In this document: positions 50,719 to 59,622 of the stretch, in pieces
Numbering within the stretch: the first letter of the stretch is position 1
How the letters are laid out: every line of letters begins with the position of its first letter
Source of the DNA: an uncultured Campylobacter sp.
GTDB lineage: Bacteria; Campylobacterota; Campylobacteria; Campylobacterales; Campylobacteraceae
Assembly (NCBI RefSeq): GCF_938039205.1
Contig: NZ_CALHVM010000023.1
Coordinates: 1 to 64,000 of the forward strand
Reading direction: 5' to 3'
Length of the DNA: 64,000 nt
The notes under the pieces: model-generated
What the model saw: only the letters and a program-made list of their open reading frames with translations
Told to the model about the DNA's origin: nothing
Database searches by the model: none
Program-made: the position numbers and the translations under genes

Positions 50719-51318
50719 ATGCAAATCGATTGTAGAAATTTGGCTTGTCCAGAACCCGTCATCAGGACTAAAAATGCGCTTGAGAGCCTAAAAGTCGGCG
50801 AAAAGCTTGAGATTTTAGTAAATTCTATCGCTCCAAAAGAAAATATCAGCCGTTTTTTAAAAAATCAAAATGTCGAATTTAGCATAGAACAAAACGGCGC
50901 CGAGACAAAAATCACCGCCGTTAAGGGCGAATCAAAACTTGAGTTAGCAAATTTTGACGAATTCGTCTGCGAAATTACGCCGAAAGCCAAAAAAGCTATC
51001 GTTTATCTAAATGAAGAGCGCGCCGGTAGCGGCGACGTAGGCGTTAATTTGCTGGCTAAATTTTTAGGCGCGCTTTTGCAGGTAGAAAATAAACCCGAAT
51101 ACGTAATCTGCGTAAATAATGCCGTTAAAATGACTACAAACCGCGCACATGCGAGCTTTAAACCGCTTAAGGATTTAGAGGCTGCGGGCGTTAAAATTTT
51201 AAGCTGCGGCAGCTGCTTGGAGGCGTATAAACTCGTCGGCGATCTAAGCGTCGGAGAGATATCAAATGCCTACGAAATCATGCAAATTTTAACTACGCAC
51301 GAGCAAATCAAGCTATGA
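50719..51318 (+). CDS. yedF: YedF, selenium-metabolism sulfurtransferase-like protein
   Basis: A 199-residue two-domain protein. The N-terminal TusA-like domain contains the CPxP motif (LACPEPVIRTKNAL, Cys10). The C-terminal DsrE-like domain includes 'CGSCLEAYKLVGDL' with a Cys pair. This fused architecture is the selenium-linked YedF that co-occurs with selD in many selenium-using bacteria. It overlaps selD by ATGA, which supports a role in delivering selenium to SelD. The biochemical activity has not been established from sequence. Confidence 0.92.
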   Translation: MQIDCRNLACPEPVIRTKNALESLKVGEKLEILVNSIAPKENISRFLKNQNVEFSIEQNGAETKITAVKGESKLELANFDEFVCEITPKAKKAIVYLNEERAGSGDVGVNLLAKFLGALLQVENKPEYVICVNNAVKMTTNRAHASFKPLKDLEAAGVKILSCGSCLEAYKLVGDLSVGEISNAYEIMQILTTHEQIKL

Positions 51319-52337
51319 TTTACAACGACAAACGTCTTACGAAATTCGTTAAAGCGGCGGGTTGAGCGGCCAAGCTTGACCCGTCGGGTCTAAACAAAAC
51401 TATCGGCGATTTAAATTTAGCTCACCCAAATTTGCTCTCAAACATCGGCACGAACGAAGACGCAAGCGTCTTTAAGATCACAGACGACATCGCGCTCGTG
51501 CAGACGCTAGACTTTATCACGCCGGTGGCGGACGATCCGTTTATATTCGGTCAGATCGCGGCCGCAAACAGCCTAAGCGACGTGTTTGCGATGGGCGGCA
51601 ATGTACTAAACGCGCTAAATATCGTCGGTTTTGATAGCTGTAATCTAAGCGGCAAAATTTTGGGCGAAATTTTGCGCGGCGGGCAAGATAAAGTCGCCGA
51701 ATGCGGCGGCGTGATCGTAGGCGGACACACGATAGAGACGCAGCAGATGTATTACGGACTTAGCGTCATGGGCGTCGTTTCGCCAAGCTCCTTTTGGTCA
51801 AACAACACCGCGCGCGAGGGCGACGCGCTCATACTCACAAAGCCGCTAGGAACGGGCGTTTTAAGCACGGCGATAAAGGCCGATCTGCTAAATTCGGCAC
51901 AGATAAAGCAGGCGGTAGAGACGATGCGACAGCTAAATTTTTATGCCGTGGACGCGCTAAAAGACATCAAAGTAACGGCGGCGACCGACGTCACGGGATT
52001 TGGCTTTTTAGGACATCTAAGCGAAATGCTAAACGACAAAATCGGCTTTGAAATTTACGCGAGTAACGTGCCTGTGATAGCGGCGGCGCGCGAGTTTGCC
52101 GATATGGGCATCATCCCTGAGGGTAGCTACAAAAACCGCGAATTTGCGTGCAAATTCGTTAGCGGCGAGGCCGATATCTTGCTTTACGATGCGCAGACTT
52201 CGGGCGGATTACTGCTAGCGGTACCGCAAAGTGAGGTAAATTTGGCTCTTTCTCGTCTAAAAGAGGCGGGTTATGAGAGCTCGGTAGTCGTAGGTATAGC
52301 TAAAAAACGCGGCGAATACGGCATAAATTTACGGTAG
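51315..52337 (+). CDS. selD: Selenide water dikinase, itself a selenoprotein
   Basis: SelD makes selenophosphate from selenide and ATP. Starting at the ATG that overlaps the yedF stop, the frame reads KFVKAAG-TGA-AAKLDP, with TGA at 51363-51365 (codon 17). It then continues uninterrupted to 52337, giving 340 residues with one selenocysteine. Position 17 is the catalytic Cys or Sec of SelD, followed by 'AAK' in family style. Later motifs agree: 'IGTNEDASVFKITDDIALVQTLDFITPVADDPFIFGQIAAANSLSDVFAMGG', 'VGGHTIE', 'ATDVTGFGFLGHL' and 'YDAQTSGGLLLAV'. The enzyme needs its own product, directly or through SelA, to be made. Confidence 0.96.
51366..51390 (+). promoter_or_regulatory. SECIS element of selD
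   Basis: After the UGA (51363-51365) comes a hairpin with stem GACCC (51378-51382) and GGGTC (51386-51390) around loop GTC. The loop is 17 bases after the UGA, almost the same spacing as in fdhA. The stem has five G-C/A-U pairs; flanking bases extend it weakly. Recognition by SelB is inference. Confidence 0.7.
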
Positions 52338-52775
52338 CCGAGCTTTAAATTTAAACGCGCAAATTTAATCAAATTTGACGGGTTTAAATTCGGTCAAATT
52401 TTGAAATATCAAGTTTAAAACGGCAAGCCCGCCAAATTTATTTATATAAACCGGCAAAGCTCCTGAGTCTATAAATTTAGTTAAATTTGAGCCGTCTAAA
52501 ATACAAAAAAAGCTAAAATTCTTAAAAATGAAATTTAACTAAAATAAAAAATCATAGCAAAATAAAACAGCAAATTTACGCGTAATCCCGCGTATAAAAA
52601 TCTGCAAATTTTACTATTTTTTCGTGAGCCAAACCTGCTAAATTTCTAAAAAACTCCTCCCCAATTTTTAAAGCAATCTGCAACATATTATCAAAAATAT
52701 TCCGTGTTTTAAGCAAAAATATAAAAGAATTAAATTAAAATCACAATCTAATCTTGATGATACAAAGGAGATAAA
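52338..52775. other. Gene-free AT-rich region before dba-dsbI
   Basis: A 438-base gap dominated by AAATTTG-type oligomers. A small hairpin ACGCG-TAATCC-CGCGT lies at about 52577-52592. The promoter of dba is presumably in the AT-rich 52700-52760 segment, but no single box stands out. No gene is supported. Confidence 0.45.
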
Positions 52776-52943
52776 ATGGAATTTTTATCGTTTCTCTTTC
52801 TGGCTATAGCTGTTTTTATAGCTTGGAAAAAGCCTGAAAAAGATGGGTTAGCGTTTGGCGCATTTGCCGTGGGGACGGCGATTTGCTTTATTATGTTTTT
52901 CATCGCCAGCTGGACGTCCCTGCTGCCTTACGCGGCGTACTAG
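52776..52943 (+). CDS. dba: Dba-like small membrane protein
   Basis: A 55-residue protein with two hydrophobic segments (FLSFLFLAIAVFIAW and AVGTAICFIMFFIASW) and a strong AAGGAG ribosome site. It lies immediately upstream of the DsbI gene. In C. jejuni a similarly tiny protein, Dba (disulfide bond accessory), is cotranscribed with dsbI and needed for DsbI production. Position, size and membrane character all fit; sequence identity to Dba cannot be checked here. Confidence 0.8.
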   Translation: MEFLSFLFLAIAVFIAWKKPEKDGLAFGAFAVGTAICFIMFFIASWTSLLPYAAY

Positions 52944-54499
52944 GAGGGCTATATGAGTTTTTTAACGAGAAAAATTTCGATTTTATCATGGCTAGCGCGG
53001 TCTTGCTCGTGCTTGCTATCCCGGTCGGTATCGCAAATATCTATCTTGGTTACGTCATCGGCGAGGGTCCTTGCACGCTTTGCTGGTGGGAGCGCATCGG
53101 CATGGTCGTAGTCGGCGTCGCGGGTATCTTGATACTGCGCTACGGGCTAAAGGCGCGCTACATAGCTGCCGTGCTTTTCGGTGCCGCGTATGGTATTTTT
53201 ATGACGCTAAGACACGCGAGCTTTAGCTTGTATAGAGACGTAGGCATGGGCTTTGGCGGCTATATATTCGGCGCGCATACCTATACGTGGGGCATTTTGG
53301 TATACTGGGTCGTGGTCGTAGCGATGGGACTTATGATGCTTTTTGCCAAAGATAAGGTCGTCTCGGGCGATATCTCGCGCTCGGGCACCAGGATCAAGTC
53401 TCTTAGCGCGTATTCTAAATTCGTCATCGCATTAAGCCTCTTTGTGATCCTATCAAATGCCCTTCAGGCGCTCATTTCGGCAGGTATCCCGCCATATAGC
53501 GGCAAGGGCGATCCTGAGCGTATCAGCCTAAATAATACTTGGACCTCAGGCGTTTGGAAAAGGTTTGAAAAGCCGTTTTCATTTGTCGGCGCAAACGTCG
53601 TCGAGGATCCGTTTATAGCGGGCGAGCCTAAAGAGATAAGTGTCAAATTTAACTCCGATCCAAGTGCCGGCGCGTTTGTTGACGTAAAGCCTGCGCTTAG
53701 CGTGAAAAACAGCTTCCCGCTTCCTTTTGAAACAAAAGGGATTTTTGGCAAAGGCGTAACGAGCGGACTTGCGTACAACGCTAAAAACGATACTTTTGGC
53801 ATCTCAAACACCGAAGGCGGAGTTTATTTTACGGATGCGAATTTTAAAGAGATCGCTCACGCTATCATCGACAAGCCAAACGGCCGCAACATCAAAAAGG
53901 CCGTCGCATCGACCTTCGTCGACGATATGCTGGTGACTACAGGCTTTAACAAAACAACCTTCGCCGTTAAACCTGCCCAAAATGTGGACGCGTATCACGA
54001 GTGGAGATATTTTAGAGAGAACAGCGGCGGACTCGAGTCTGCGTGGAAATTTGACCGCCCGGCGCTTTTAACGATAAGAGCGAAAAAACAATACGTCCTA
54101 ACGCTCGCAAAAGACCCGCAAAGCACCTATATGTATATGATCACGGTGCCAAACGAGCGCGCCAAGAACTTGATCCTCATCAAAGTCGATAGCAAGGACA
54201 AGATGCTAAGCGGAGAAACTATCGTGACATCAGCCCTCGCGCTAAAAGATAAACGCGATCTAAAGGACTACTACGTCACGGCTGGCGACGTCACAGGCGG
54301 TAAATTTTTGGCCTACTCCAAAAACTATAACACCTTGCTCGTGATCGACCTTGCCGACGCAAAGATAACGGATGCCTACGCGATGCCGCAAATCGGCGAT
54401 ATTTCGGGTATGGCGATAAAGGGCGGCAGCATCTACGCTCTAGCTCATAAGGACGGCAAAGTAAATGTCGTAGAGCTAAATAATCCTTTGGGCGAGTAA
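52883..54499 (+). CDS. dsbI: DsbI-type disulfide oxidoreductase, start obscured by a T6 frameshift
   Basis: A DsbB-like inner-membrane domain of about 170 residues (VIGEGPCTLCWWERIGMVVVG, with the CxxC pair) is followed by two more helices. A periplasmic region of about 340 residues rich in beta strands, probably a propeller, completes it, as in Campylobacter DsbI. The coordinates give the open frame from a TTG that has no ribosome site. A much better start, ATG 52953 after GGAGGG, is out of frame, but one extra T in the T6 run at 52958-52963 would make it read MSFFNEKNFDFIMASAVLL, joining perfectly. ATG 52988 is another in-frame option. It re-oxidises DsbA-type proteins; which start is used is unresolved. 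Confidence 0.8.
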   Translation: MLYYVFHRQLDVPAALRGVLGGLYEFFNEKNFDFIMASAVLLVLAIPVGIANIYLGYVIGEGPCTLCWWERIGMVVVGVAGILILRYGLKARYIAAVLFGAAYGIFMTLRHASFSLYRDVGMGFGGYIFGAHTYTWGILVYWVVVVAMGLMMLFAKDKVVSGDISRSGTRIKSLSAYSKFVIALSLFVILSNALQALISAGIPPYSGKGDPERISLNNTWTSGVWKRFEKPFSFVGANVVEDPFIAGEPKEISVKFNSDPSAGAFVDVKPALSVKNSFPLPFETKGIFGKGVTSGLAYNAKNDTFGISNTEGGVYFTDANFKEIAHAIIDKPNGRNIKKAVASTFVDDMLVTTGFNKTTFAVKPAQNVDAYHEWRYFRENSGGLESAWKFDRPALLTIRAKKQYVLTLAKDPQSTYMYMITVPNERAKNLILIKVDSKDKMLSGETIVTSALALKDKRDLKDYYVTAGDVTGGKFLAYSKNYNTLLVIDLADAKITDAYAMPQIGDISGMAIKGGSIYALAHKDGKVNVVELNNPLGE

Positions 54500-54593
54500 A
54501 TTTAACCCCGACTAACGCAAATTCGTTCGTTTCGCGCGGGCGAGTTTGCCTCCACCCCAAATCCTCTTTAAGCTTAAATTCGGTCAAATTTTA

Positions 54594-54631
54594 TATAATT
54601 TGGCGTAACCATAAAAACCAAAGGAGCGAAA
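54594..54631 (+). promoter_or_regulatory. Promoter of the nitroreductase gene
   Basis: A perfect TATAAT (54594-54599) is followed by AAAGGAG (about 54620-54626) and the ATG at 54632. Confidence 0.6.
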
Positions 54632-55231
54632 ATGAATTTTTTAGAATCGATGAAATTTCGTCATGCGTGCAAAGTTTTTGACGAAAGTAAGAAAATCAGC
54701 GCGGGCGAATTTGACTTTATTTTGGAGGCTGGCAGGCTAAGTCCTAGCTCTGTAGGGCTTGAGCAGTGGGATTTTTTGGTCGTGCAAAACGAGGAGCTCA
54801 GGCAAAAGATCCGCGAAGCCTCGTGGAATCAAGTGCAAATCACCTCTTGCTCGCATTTGCTAGTTATCCTTGCTAAAGTCGCTGAGGTAAAAAGCGTAGG
54901 CGAATACGTGGAAAAAATGATCGATCGCCGCGAGGACAAGGCGCCAGAGATAATTGCCGCTAGGAAGAAATTTTACGGCGATTTTTTAGAGGGACGCTTT
55001 CATCGCGATGACGAGCTAGTTTTTCACTGGTCGAGCAAGCAGTGCTACATCGCGGCGGCAAATATGATGACCGCGGCGGCGAGCCTAGGTATCGACAGCT
55101 GCCCTATCGAGGGCTTTGACGCAGCGGCTTTAAATAAAATTTTAGGCCTTGACACGAGCAAGCAGCGCGTGTGCCTCATGGTGCCGTTTGGCTACCGCGT
55201 AAAACCGCAGCCAAAAAGATACCGCCGCTAA
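54632..55231 (+). CDS. NAD(P)H-dependent nitroreductase family protein
   Basis: A 199-residue FMN-dependent oxidoreductase of the NfsB/Frm2 type. The N terminus 'RHACKVFDESKKISAGEFDFILEAGRLSPSSVGLEQWDFLVV' is the FMN-binding start of the family, and 'WSSKQCYIAAANMMTAAASLGIDSCPIEGFD' is the conserved central segment. It should use NAD(P)H to reduce nitroaromatics or quinones, though the physiological substrate is unknown. It stands alone. Confidence 0.9.
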   Translation: MNFLESMKFRHACKVFDESKKISAGEFDFILEAGRLSPSSVGLEQWDFLVVQNEELRQKIREASWNQVQITSCSHLLVILAKVAEVKSVGEYVEKMIDRREDKAPEIIAARKKFYGDFLEGRFHRDDELVFHWSSKQCYIAAANMMTAAASLGIDSCPIEGFDAAALNKILGLDTSKQRVCLMVPFGYRVKPQPKRYRR

Positions 55232-55821
55232 CTAAGCGACGTCGTGAAGTGGGTTTATTAAATTTAGTAGCTATGCAAATTTAATGCGGTCGGCGCGAGC
55301 TTTACGCGATTTTGGTGCCGACCGAGTTTTAAATTTGAGTTTTTGCTGCTAAAAATTTGACGCAAATTTAAATTTGCCGAGACGACAAAAATGAAAACGA
55401 ACCGATAAAATTTACGTCGGTAGAGAAAGCGTACGCCTACGGCGACTTGAAAGTACCAAGCACAGTTTGTCCGCTTTTTTAGCGATTTTGACGACTAAAT
55501 TGCCGTCTGGCAAGCCATCCGTGCTATCTGGGCCGGCCTGTAGTAAAACGCGGGCGGCGCTAGGGGTGGGATAATCATCTGTGTTAAAAAGACACCTACG
55601 CGATTGTTCCGTGCGATATTTTATCTTTTGCGAGAGAGTATTCGACCGCGCTGCATGATGGAAATTGGTATTAGATAATTAAAGCGCACCAGTATTTATT
55701 TTGCGAGCGGCTTGGCAGATCTGCTCAAATTTAAGAGGCAAAATTTAGAACAACTTCAAATTTGCCGATTTTATAAACTCCAATTTGCCGAGACTGCAAA
55801 TTTAGCCAAATTCAAATTTGG
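55232..55821. other. Gene-free region, perhaps a decayed gene
   Basis: A 590-base gap between convergent genes. The part from about 55390 to 55730 has non-intergenic base composition and short coding-like segments in different frames, for instance 'AYAYGDLKVPSTVCPLF' and 'TYAIVPCDILSFARE'. No continuous frame can be built and I do not recognise the segments. It may be a degraded gene. Confidence 0.35.
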
Positions 55822-56931
55822 CTAAAAATTATCGCCCTGCCCGTTTAGCAGCTTATCCACGACGTAGACGGCGATCTTTTTAGCGCCGTTCATGCTGATG
55901 TGCATGCCGTCGTCCTTGCGCAGCGGCTTTTTGTCCGCGCCCTCTTTTAGATACTTGCCGTTATCGCAGATCGCGCCGCTGATATCGATGTAGCGCGCGC
56001 CGTATTTTTGCGCCGAGTCCTTATAGATCAGGTTTAGCGCCTTCATTTTTTTGTCGAATTTCTCGCTCTTCATGCACGGTACTCCCAGCCACACGACCTG
56101 CGCGCCGTGCTCTGTGGCGATCTCGTAGATCTCGGCGATCCTGCCTTCATACGCCTTGCGCCACGCGTCAGTGCCAAAGTCCAGCGCCTGCTCGTTAAAT
56201 GTATAGCTATAAGCGTCGTTTGCGCCAAAAAGCGCGAATATCAGCAGATTTTGTGGGCGATTCTCGAGGCTGGCTAGCGCCGCTTTTAGCTCCTCGCTCC
56301 AGTCGTAAAATTTCTTATTTGTTAGCCCCGTGCTTGCTTTTGCCATATTTTTGATTGAGATTTTGCTCGTTTTTAGCGCATTTTCAAAGCCCCAGCCAAA
56401 GCCTTGCATTATGGAGTCGCCTATCAAAATGATGCCTAAATTTTCATTTAGCTCTATATCAAAAGTCGCGGATTTGTTTGTTTTATTTGGAGCGCTCGGC
56501 GTTAAATTTGACGCTATCGAGCCGTTTTTATCTAAATTTGAAACGGTTTTAGCGGGAGAAATTTGAACGGTTTGCGCCGTCAAATTTGCCTCTTTTACCG
56601 TGCCGATACTAGGCGCTAAATTTTGCGTATTTTGAGCGTTTAAATTTGCCGGTTCGGCTTGCGATACGGTTAAATTTTGCTCCGTTTTAGCGCTAGTTGC
56701 GACCTGTTTTTTATCGTCCGAAAAAGTGCTAGTAAGTTTATCGATGGCCGATTTTGCGCTCTGCAAGCCATCCTCGGCCGCATTTATAAATTTATCGCTC
56801 AGCGCCATCGCGCGCTCGTCCGTGATGAAAAAATCCTTTTGATATTTGGCTTCGTAATAGTTTGACAGCGGTCGCAAAAATAGCGCAATCAGCGTAAAAA
56901 ACGCGAGAAATACCCCAAAAAACGCTCTCAT
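55822..56931 (-). CDS. SGNH-hydrolase O-acyltransferase partner (PatB-like)
   Basis: A 369-residue membrane-anchored periplasmic protein with an N-terminal helix (FFGVFLAFFTLIALFLRP) and an SGNH domain in the C-terminal half. Block I is GDSIMQGFG (catalytic Ser), block III GANDAYSY and block V DDGMHIS (Asp...His). About residues 85-155 is a low-complexity linker rich in Asn, Leu, Thr and Ser that coincides with AAATTTG oligomers. It directly follows, and shares its end with, the MBOAT gene upstream. The pairing MBOAT plus SGNH is that of peptidoglycan O-acetylation (PatA/PatB) in Campylobacter; alginate-type O-acetylation is an alternative. Confidence 0.8.
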   Translation of the reverse strand: MRAFFGVFLAFFTLIALFLRPLSNYYEAKYQKDFFITDERAMALSDKFINAAEDGLQSAKSAIDKLTSTFSDDKKQVATSAKTEQNLTVSQAEPANLNAQNTQNLAPSIGTVKEANLTAQTVQISPAKTVSNLDKNGSIASNLTPSAPNKTNKSATFDIELNENLGIILIGDSIMQGFGWGFENALKTSKISIKNMAKASTGLTNKKFYDWSEELKAALASLENRPQNLLIFALFGANDAYSYTFNEQALDFGTDAWRKAYEGRIAEIYEIATEHGAQVVWLGVPCMKSEKFDKKMKALNLIYKDSAQKYGARYIDISGAICDNGKYLKEGADKKPLRKDDGMHISMNGAKKIAVYVVDKLLNGQGDNF

Positions 56932-58265
56932 TAAAATCCTTGATATATAAAGTTAGGCATGCCTGACGGCATCAAAAAGTAAATAATTATCCCAAAAATC
57001 GCCAAAAAAACGGCTGAAAAAAGGGCGTTTATATTTTCAAAAAATTTAACCAAAAGCGGATAAACATCAAGCACGGCGTATAAAAATACGAATACGAGAA
57101 CGCCCGCAAATAGCGCGCAAATCGCAAGAAGCTCGCCGCCCGAGTTTCTAAAAATAGCTCCGATGTAGCGCACCGCTCCCTCAAAATCCATCGTGAAAAA
57201 TACCCAAACCATACTCACGAAAATAAACGTAAAATATCGCCCCAGCATCGCCGAGTTTAGCCATTTGCGCTCGCCGGTTAAATTTAAAAACACGACGCCA
57301 AGGCCGTGGATAAGCCCCCATAGTAAAAAGCTGAGCCCAGCGCCGTGCCAGATGCCTGAGATCGCAAAAACTAGCATCACGTTTAGCTGCGTCTGTGCCG
57401 CCGTGCCGCGACTGCCTCCGAGCGGAAAATAGACGCACTCTTTAAAAAAATTCATTAGACTGATGTGCCAATTTTGCCAGAAAATTTTTAAATTTCGCGC
57501 CGTAAAAGGGCGGTTGAAGTTTTGCGGCAAAACAAAGCCGCACATGAGTCCTAGCGCCGTCACGAAGTCCACGTAGCCGCTAAAATCGGCGTAAAGCAGC
57601 ACGCTGTAGCCAAAAAGTGCGCCTAAAAGCTGCGAGGTGGGTAGGGTGGGCGCGGCAAAAACGGGATTAACTATCTCGAAAAGATGGTTTGCGACGATGA
57701 GCTTTTTAAAAAGTGCGGAGCATAAAAGTGCAAATATCACGGGGCTAGCGCGAAAAACTTTGGGAGAGTTTAACGCCTCGAAAAATGGCTTTGGCCGTAA
57801 AATCGGACCCGAAATAATCGCGGCAAAAAAGCTAAGAAAAATCAGCGTATCAAGATAGCTAGGCGCCTCTAGCTCGCCCTCTCGCACGGCCTTTAGCAAC
57901 AAAATGCTCATAAACGAATAAAACGAAATACCAAGCGGAAGCGCGATGGTTTCAAGCCTCATGACGCCAAATTTGATCGTAAAATAGCCGCCGTATTTAA
58001 AAAACGCAAGCGCACAAAGCACGAAAATAATGCCCGCGGCAAACGAAATCGCGGAGTCCTTGTTCTCGCTCGCCCTCGCAAAAAGAAAAACGGCGGTGCT
58101 AAAGATAAAATTTATGATTAAAAACTTAAGCCCGAACGAGGCCAAAAACAGGTAAGAAAAGGCGAGTAAAACGATTTTTTGTAGGTGCGGGCGCGTGTTT
58201 AAAAAATAATAAATCGGCCAAAAAATAAAAAAGCACAAGCCAAATTCTATGGAAAAAAGATTCAT
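56931..58265 (-). CDS. MBOAT-family O-acyltransferase (PatA/AlgI-like)
   Basis: A 444-residue membrane-bound O-acyltransferase with about twelve predicted helices. The MBOAT catalytic region is visible: 'PQNFNRPFTARNLKIFWQNWHISLMNFFKECVYFPLGGSRG', followed by 'AISGIWHGAGLSFLLWGLIHG' with the invariant His. It would move acetyl groups from the cytoplasm across the inner membrane to the downstream SGNH protein. In Campylobacter this pair acetylates peptidoglycan. The stop codon of this gene overlaps the start of the SGNH gene by one base. Confidence 0.9.
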   Translation of the reverse strand: MNLFSIEFGLCFFIFWPIYYFLNTRPHLQKIVLLAFSYLFLASFGLKFLIINFIFSTAVFLFARASENKDSAISFAAGIIFVLCALAFFKYGGYFTIKFGVMRLETIALPLGISFYSFMSILLLKAVREGELEAPSYLDTLIFLSFFAAIISGPILRPKPFFEALNSPKVFRASPVIFALLCSALFKKLIVANHLFEIVNPVFAAPTLPTSQLLGALFGYSVLLYADFSGYVDFVTALGLMCGFVLPQNFNRPFTARNLKIFWQNWHISLMNFFKECVYFPLGGSRGTAAQTQLNVMLVFAISGIWHGAGLSFLLWGLIHGLGVVFLNLTGERKWLNSAMLGRYFTFIFVSMVWVFFTMDFEGAVRYIGAIFRNSGGELLAICALFAGVLVFVFLYAVLDVYPLLVKFFENINALFSAVFLAIFGIIIYFLMPSGMPNFIYQGF

Positions 58266-58411
58266 ATCCCGCCTAAATTTTTGCGTAATTATATAAAAAA
58301 ATTATTTTGGGTTAGGTTAAATTTACGTTTGACGGGAATTTAAAATTTGACTTGCGGTTTTGCTTGCGCGTGTTTTAAATTCGGCGTCAAATTTGGGGCT
58401 TAAATTTGAGT

Positions 58412-58446
58412 TTAAAACGGCTCAAATTCGCGTCCAAATTTGAGCC
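58412..58446 (-). terminator. Terminator of the mod operon
   Basis: On the minus strand GGCTCAAATT and AATTTGAGCC (58446-58437 and 58428-58419) form a 10-base stem with an eight-base loop, followed by GTTTTAAA. It lies 38 bases after the peroxiredoxin stop. The rest of the gap to 58266 is AAATTTG-rich with no gene. Confidence 0.65.
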
Positions 58447-58483
58447 CTAAATTTCTCGCCCTCTTGCGAAAATCAGCTAAAAT

Positions 58484-58951
58484 TTAAAGCCGCTCTATCG
58501 CCACGAGTACGTTTACAGCGTCGTTTGCAGGCTCGGCTACGTCGTTAAATCTTTTTACGACTTCGCCGTTTTTTATGATCAGGGTTTGGCGGCGGTAAAA
58601 TTTCTTGCCGTCGTTTGTGGTAAAAGTTTGCAAATTTAGCGGGGATTCTAGCTCAAAGTTCTCATCGCTCAAAAATATAAAATTTGCGCCTACGCTTTGT
58701 TTAAACTCGTTCATCTTTTCTACGCTTTGAGAGCCGACAGCGATTAGCGTAAAGCCCGCAGATTCAAGCTTTTCAAGGTTTTCTTGGTAGGCTTTGCACT
58801 GAAGCGTGCAGCCCGTTAGCCCCTTTAAGTCCTTTAAATGTTCAGGCAAAAATTTCCCGCTCTCGCCCATTTTGGGATAGGTAAAAACTATGCAGTTTTT
58901 GCCGCTCGTTAGCTCGTTAAATTTGACCGGATTTGCGTTCATGTCTTTCAT
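58484..58951 (-). CDS. Peroxiredoxin-like thiol peroxidase (BCP-like)
   Basis: A 155-residue cytoplasmic protein of the AhpC/TSA-BCP group. 'CIVFTYPKMGESGKF' corresponds to the beta strand before the active site, and 'LKGLTGCTLQCKAYQENLEKLESAGFTLIAVGSQS' contains the peroxidatic Cys with a second Cys four residues later, as in atypical 2-Cys BCP. It overlaps modB by four bases and ends the molybdate operon, which is unusual. A link between peroxide defence and molybdoenzyme metabolism is only positional. Confidence 0.8.
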   Translation of the reverse strand: MKDMNANPVKFNELTSGKNCIVFTYPKMGESGKFLPEHLKDLKGLTGCTLQCKAYQENLEKLESAGFTLIAVGSQSVEKMNEFKQSVGANFIFLSDENFELESPLNLQTFTTNDGKKFYRRQTLIIKNGEVVKRFNDVAEPANDAVNVLVAIERL

Positions 58952-59622
58952 TGCGTCCTCTTTGAGTGTGAATTGTTGAAAAAATAGACTAAAAATAGCA
59001 CCGCAAAGCTTATAAACAGCATAATTGCCGAATAAACGTGCGCTTTGGTGTAGTCCATGAGCTCGACGGCCTCGTAGATGGCGATACTGGCAACCTTGGT
59101 CTTGTCCGGGGCGCTGCCGCCTATCATCAGTACGACGCCAAACTCGCCCAAAGTGTGCGCGAAACTTACTATGAGAGCGGTTAGAAGCGAGGGTTTGATA
59201 TTTGGCAAGGCGACTCTAAAAAGCGTCTCCCATTTGCCTTTGCCTAGCGAATAGCTCGCCTCAAAAAGGCTCTTTGGCAGGCTCGCAAAGCCCGCCTGAA
59301 GCGGCTGAAACATAAATGGTAGCGAGTAAATGCAACTAGCGATGATGAGGCCTGAAAAGTTAAAAACCAAGCGGATATCAAAGGTTTCCTCAAAAAATTT
59401 GCCTAAAAAATTATAAGGCGAGAGAAAAACCAGCATATAAAATCCCAGCACCGAAGGCGGCAGCACGAGAGGCAGCGAGATCACGGCTTCTAGCACGGGT
59501 TTAAATTTAAAACTCGCACGGCTAAGCCAAAACGCAACCGGCAACACGAGAAAAAACAAGATCGCAGTCGAGATAAAAGCAAGCTTTAGCGAGAGGTAAA
59601 AGGGCGTAAAATCGATATTCAT
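58948..59622 (-). CDS. modB: Molybdate ABC transporter permease
   Basis: A 224-residue inner-membrane permease with five to six helices. Diagnostic segments are 'LPLVLPPSVLGFYML' and the EAA loop 'FEASYSLGKGKWETLFRVALPNIKPSLLTALIVSFAHTLGEFGVVLMIGG', characteristic of ModB/CysT permeases. It overlaps modC and the peroxiredoxin gene by four bases each. Confidence 0.94.
   Translation of the reverse strand: MNIDFTPFYLSLKLAFISTAILFFLVLPVAFWLSRASFKFKPVLEAVISLPLVLPPSVLGFYMLVFLSPYNFLGKFFEETFDIRLVFNFSGLIIASCIYSLPFMFQPLQAGFASLPKSLFEASYSLGKGKWETLFRVALPNIKPSLLTALIVSFAHTLGEFGVVLMIGGSAPDKTKVASIAIYEAVELMDYTKAHVYSAIMLFISFAVLFLVYFFNNSHSKRTQ

Noticed and set aside
55741..55800. tRNA-Sec candidate around ACTTCAAAT
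   Set aside because: The TCA-anticodon-like string is part of an AAATTTG-type run; no acceptor stem or T-arm (GGTTCGA) is present. I found no tRNA in the window.
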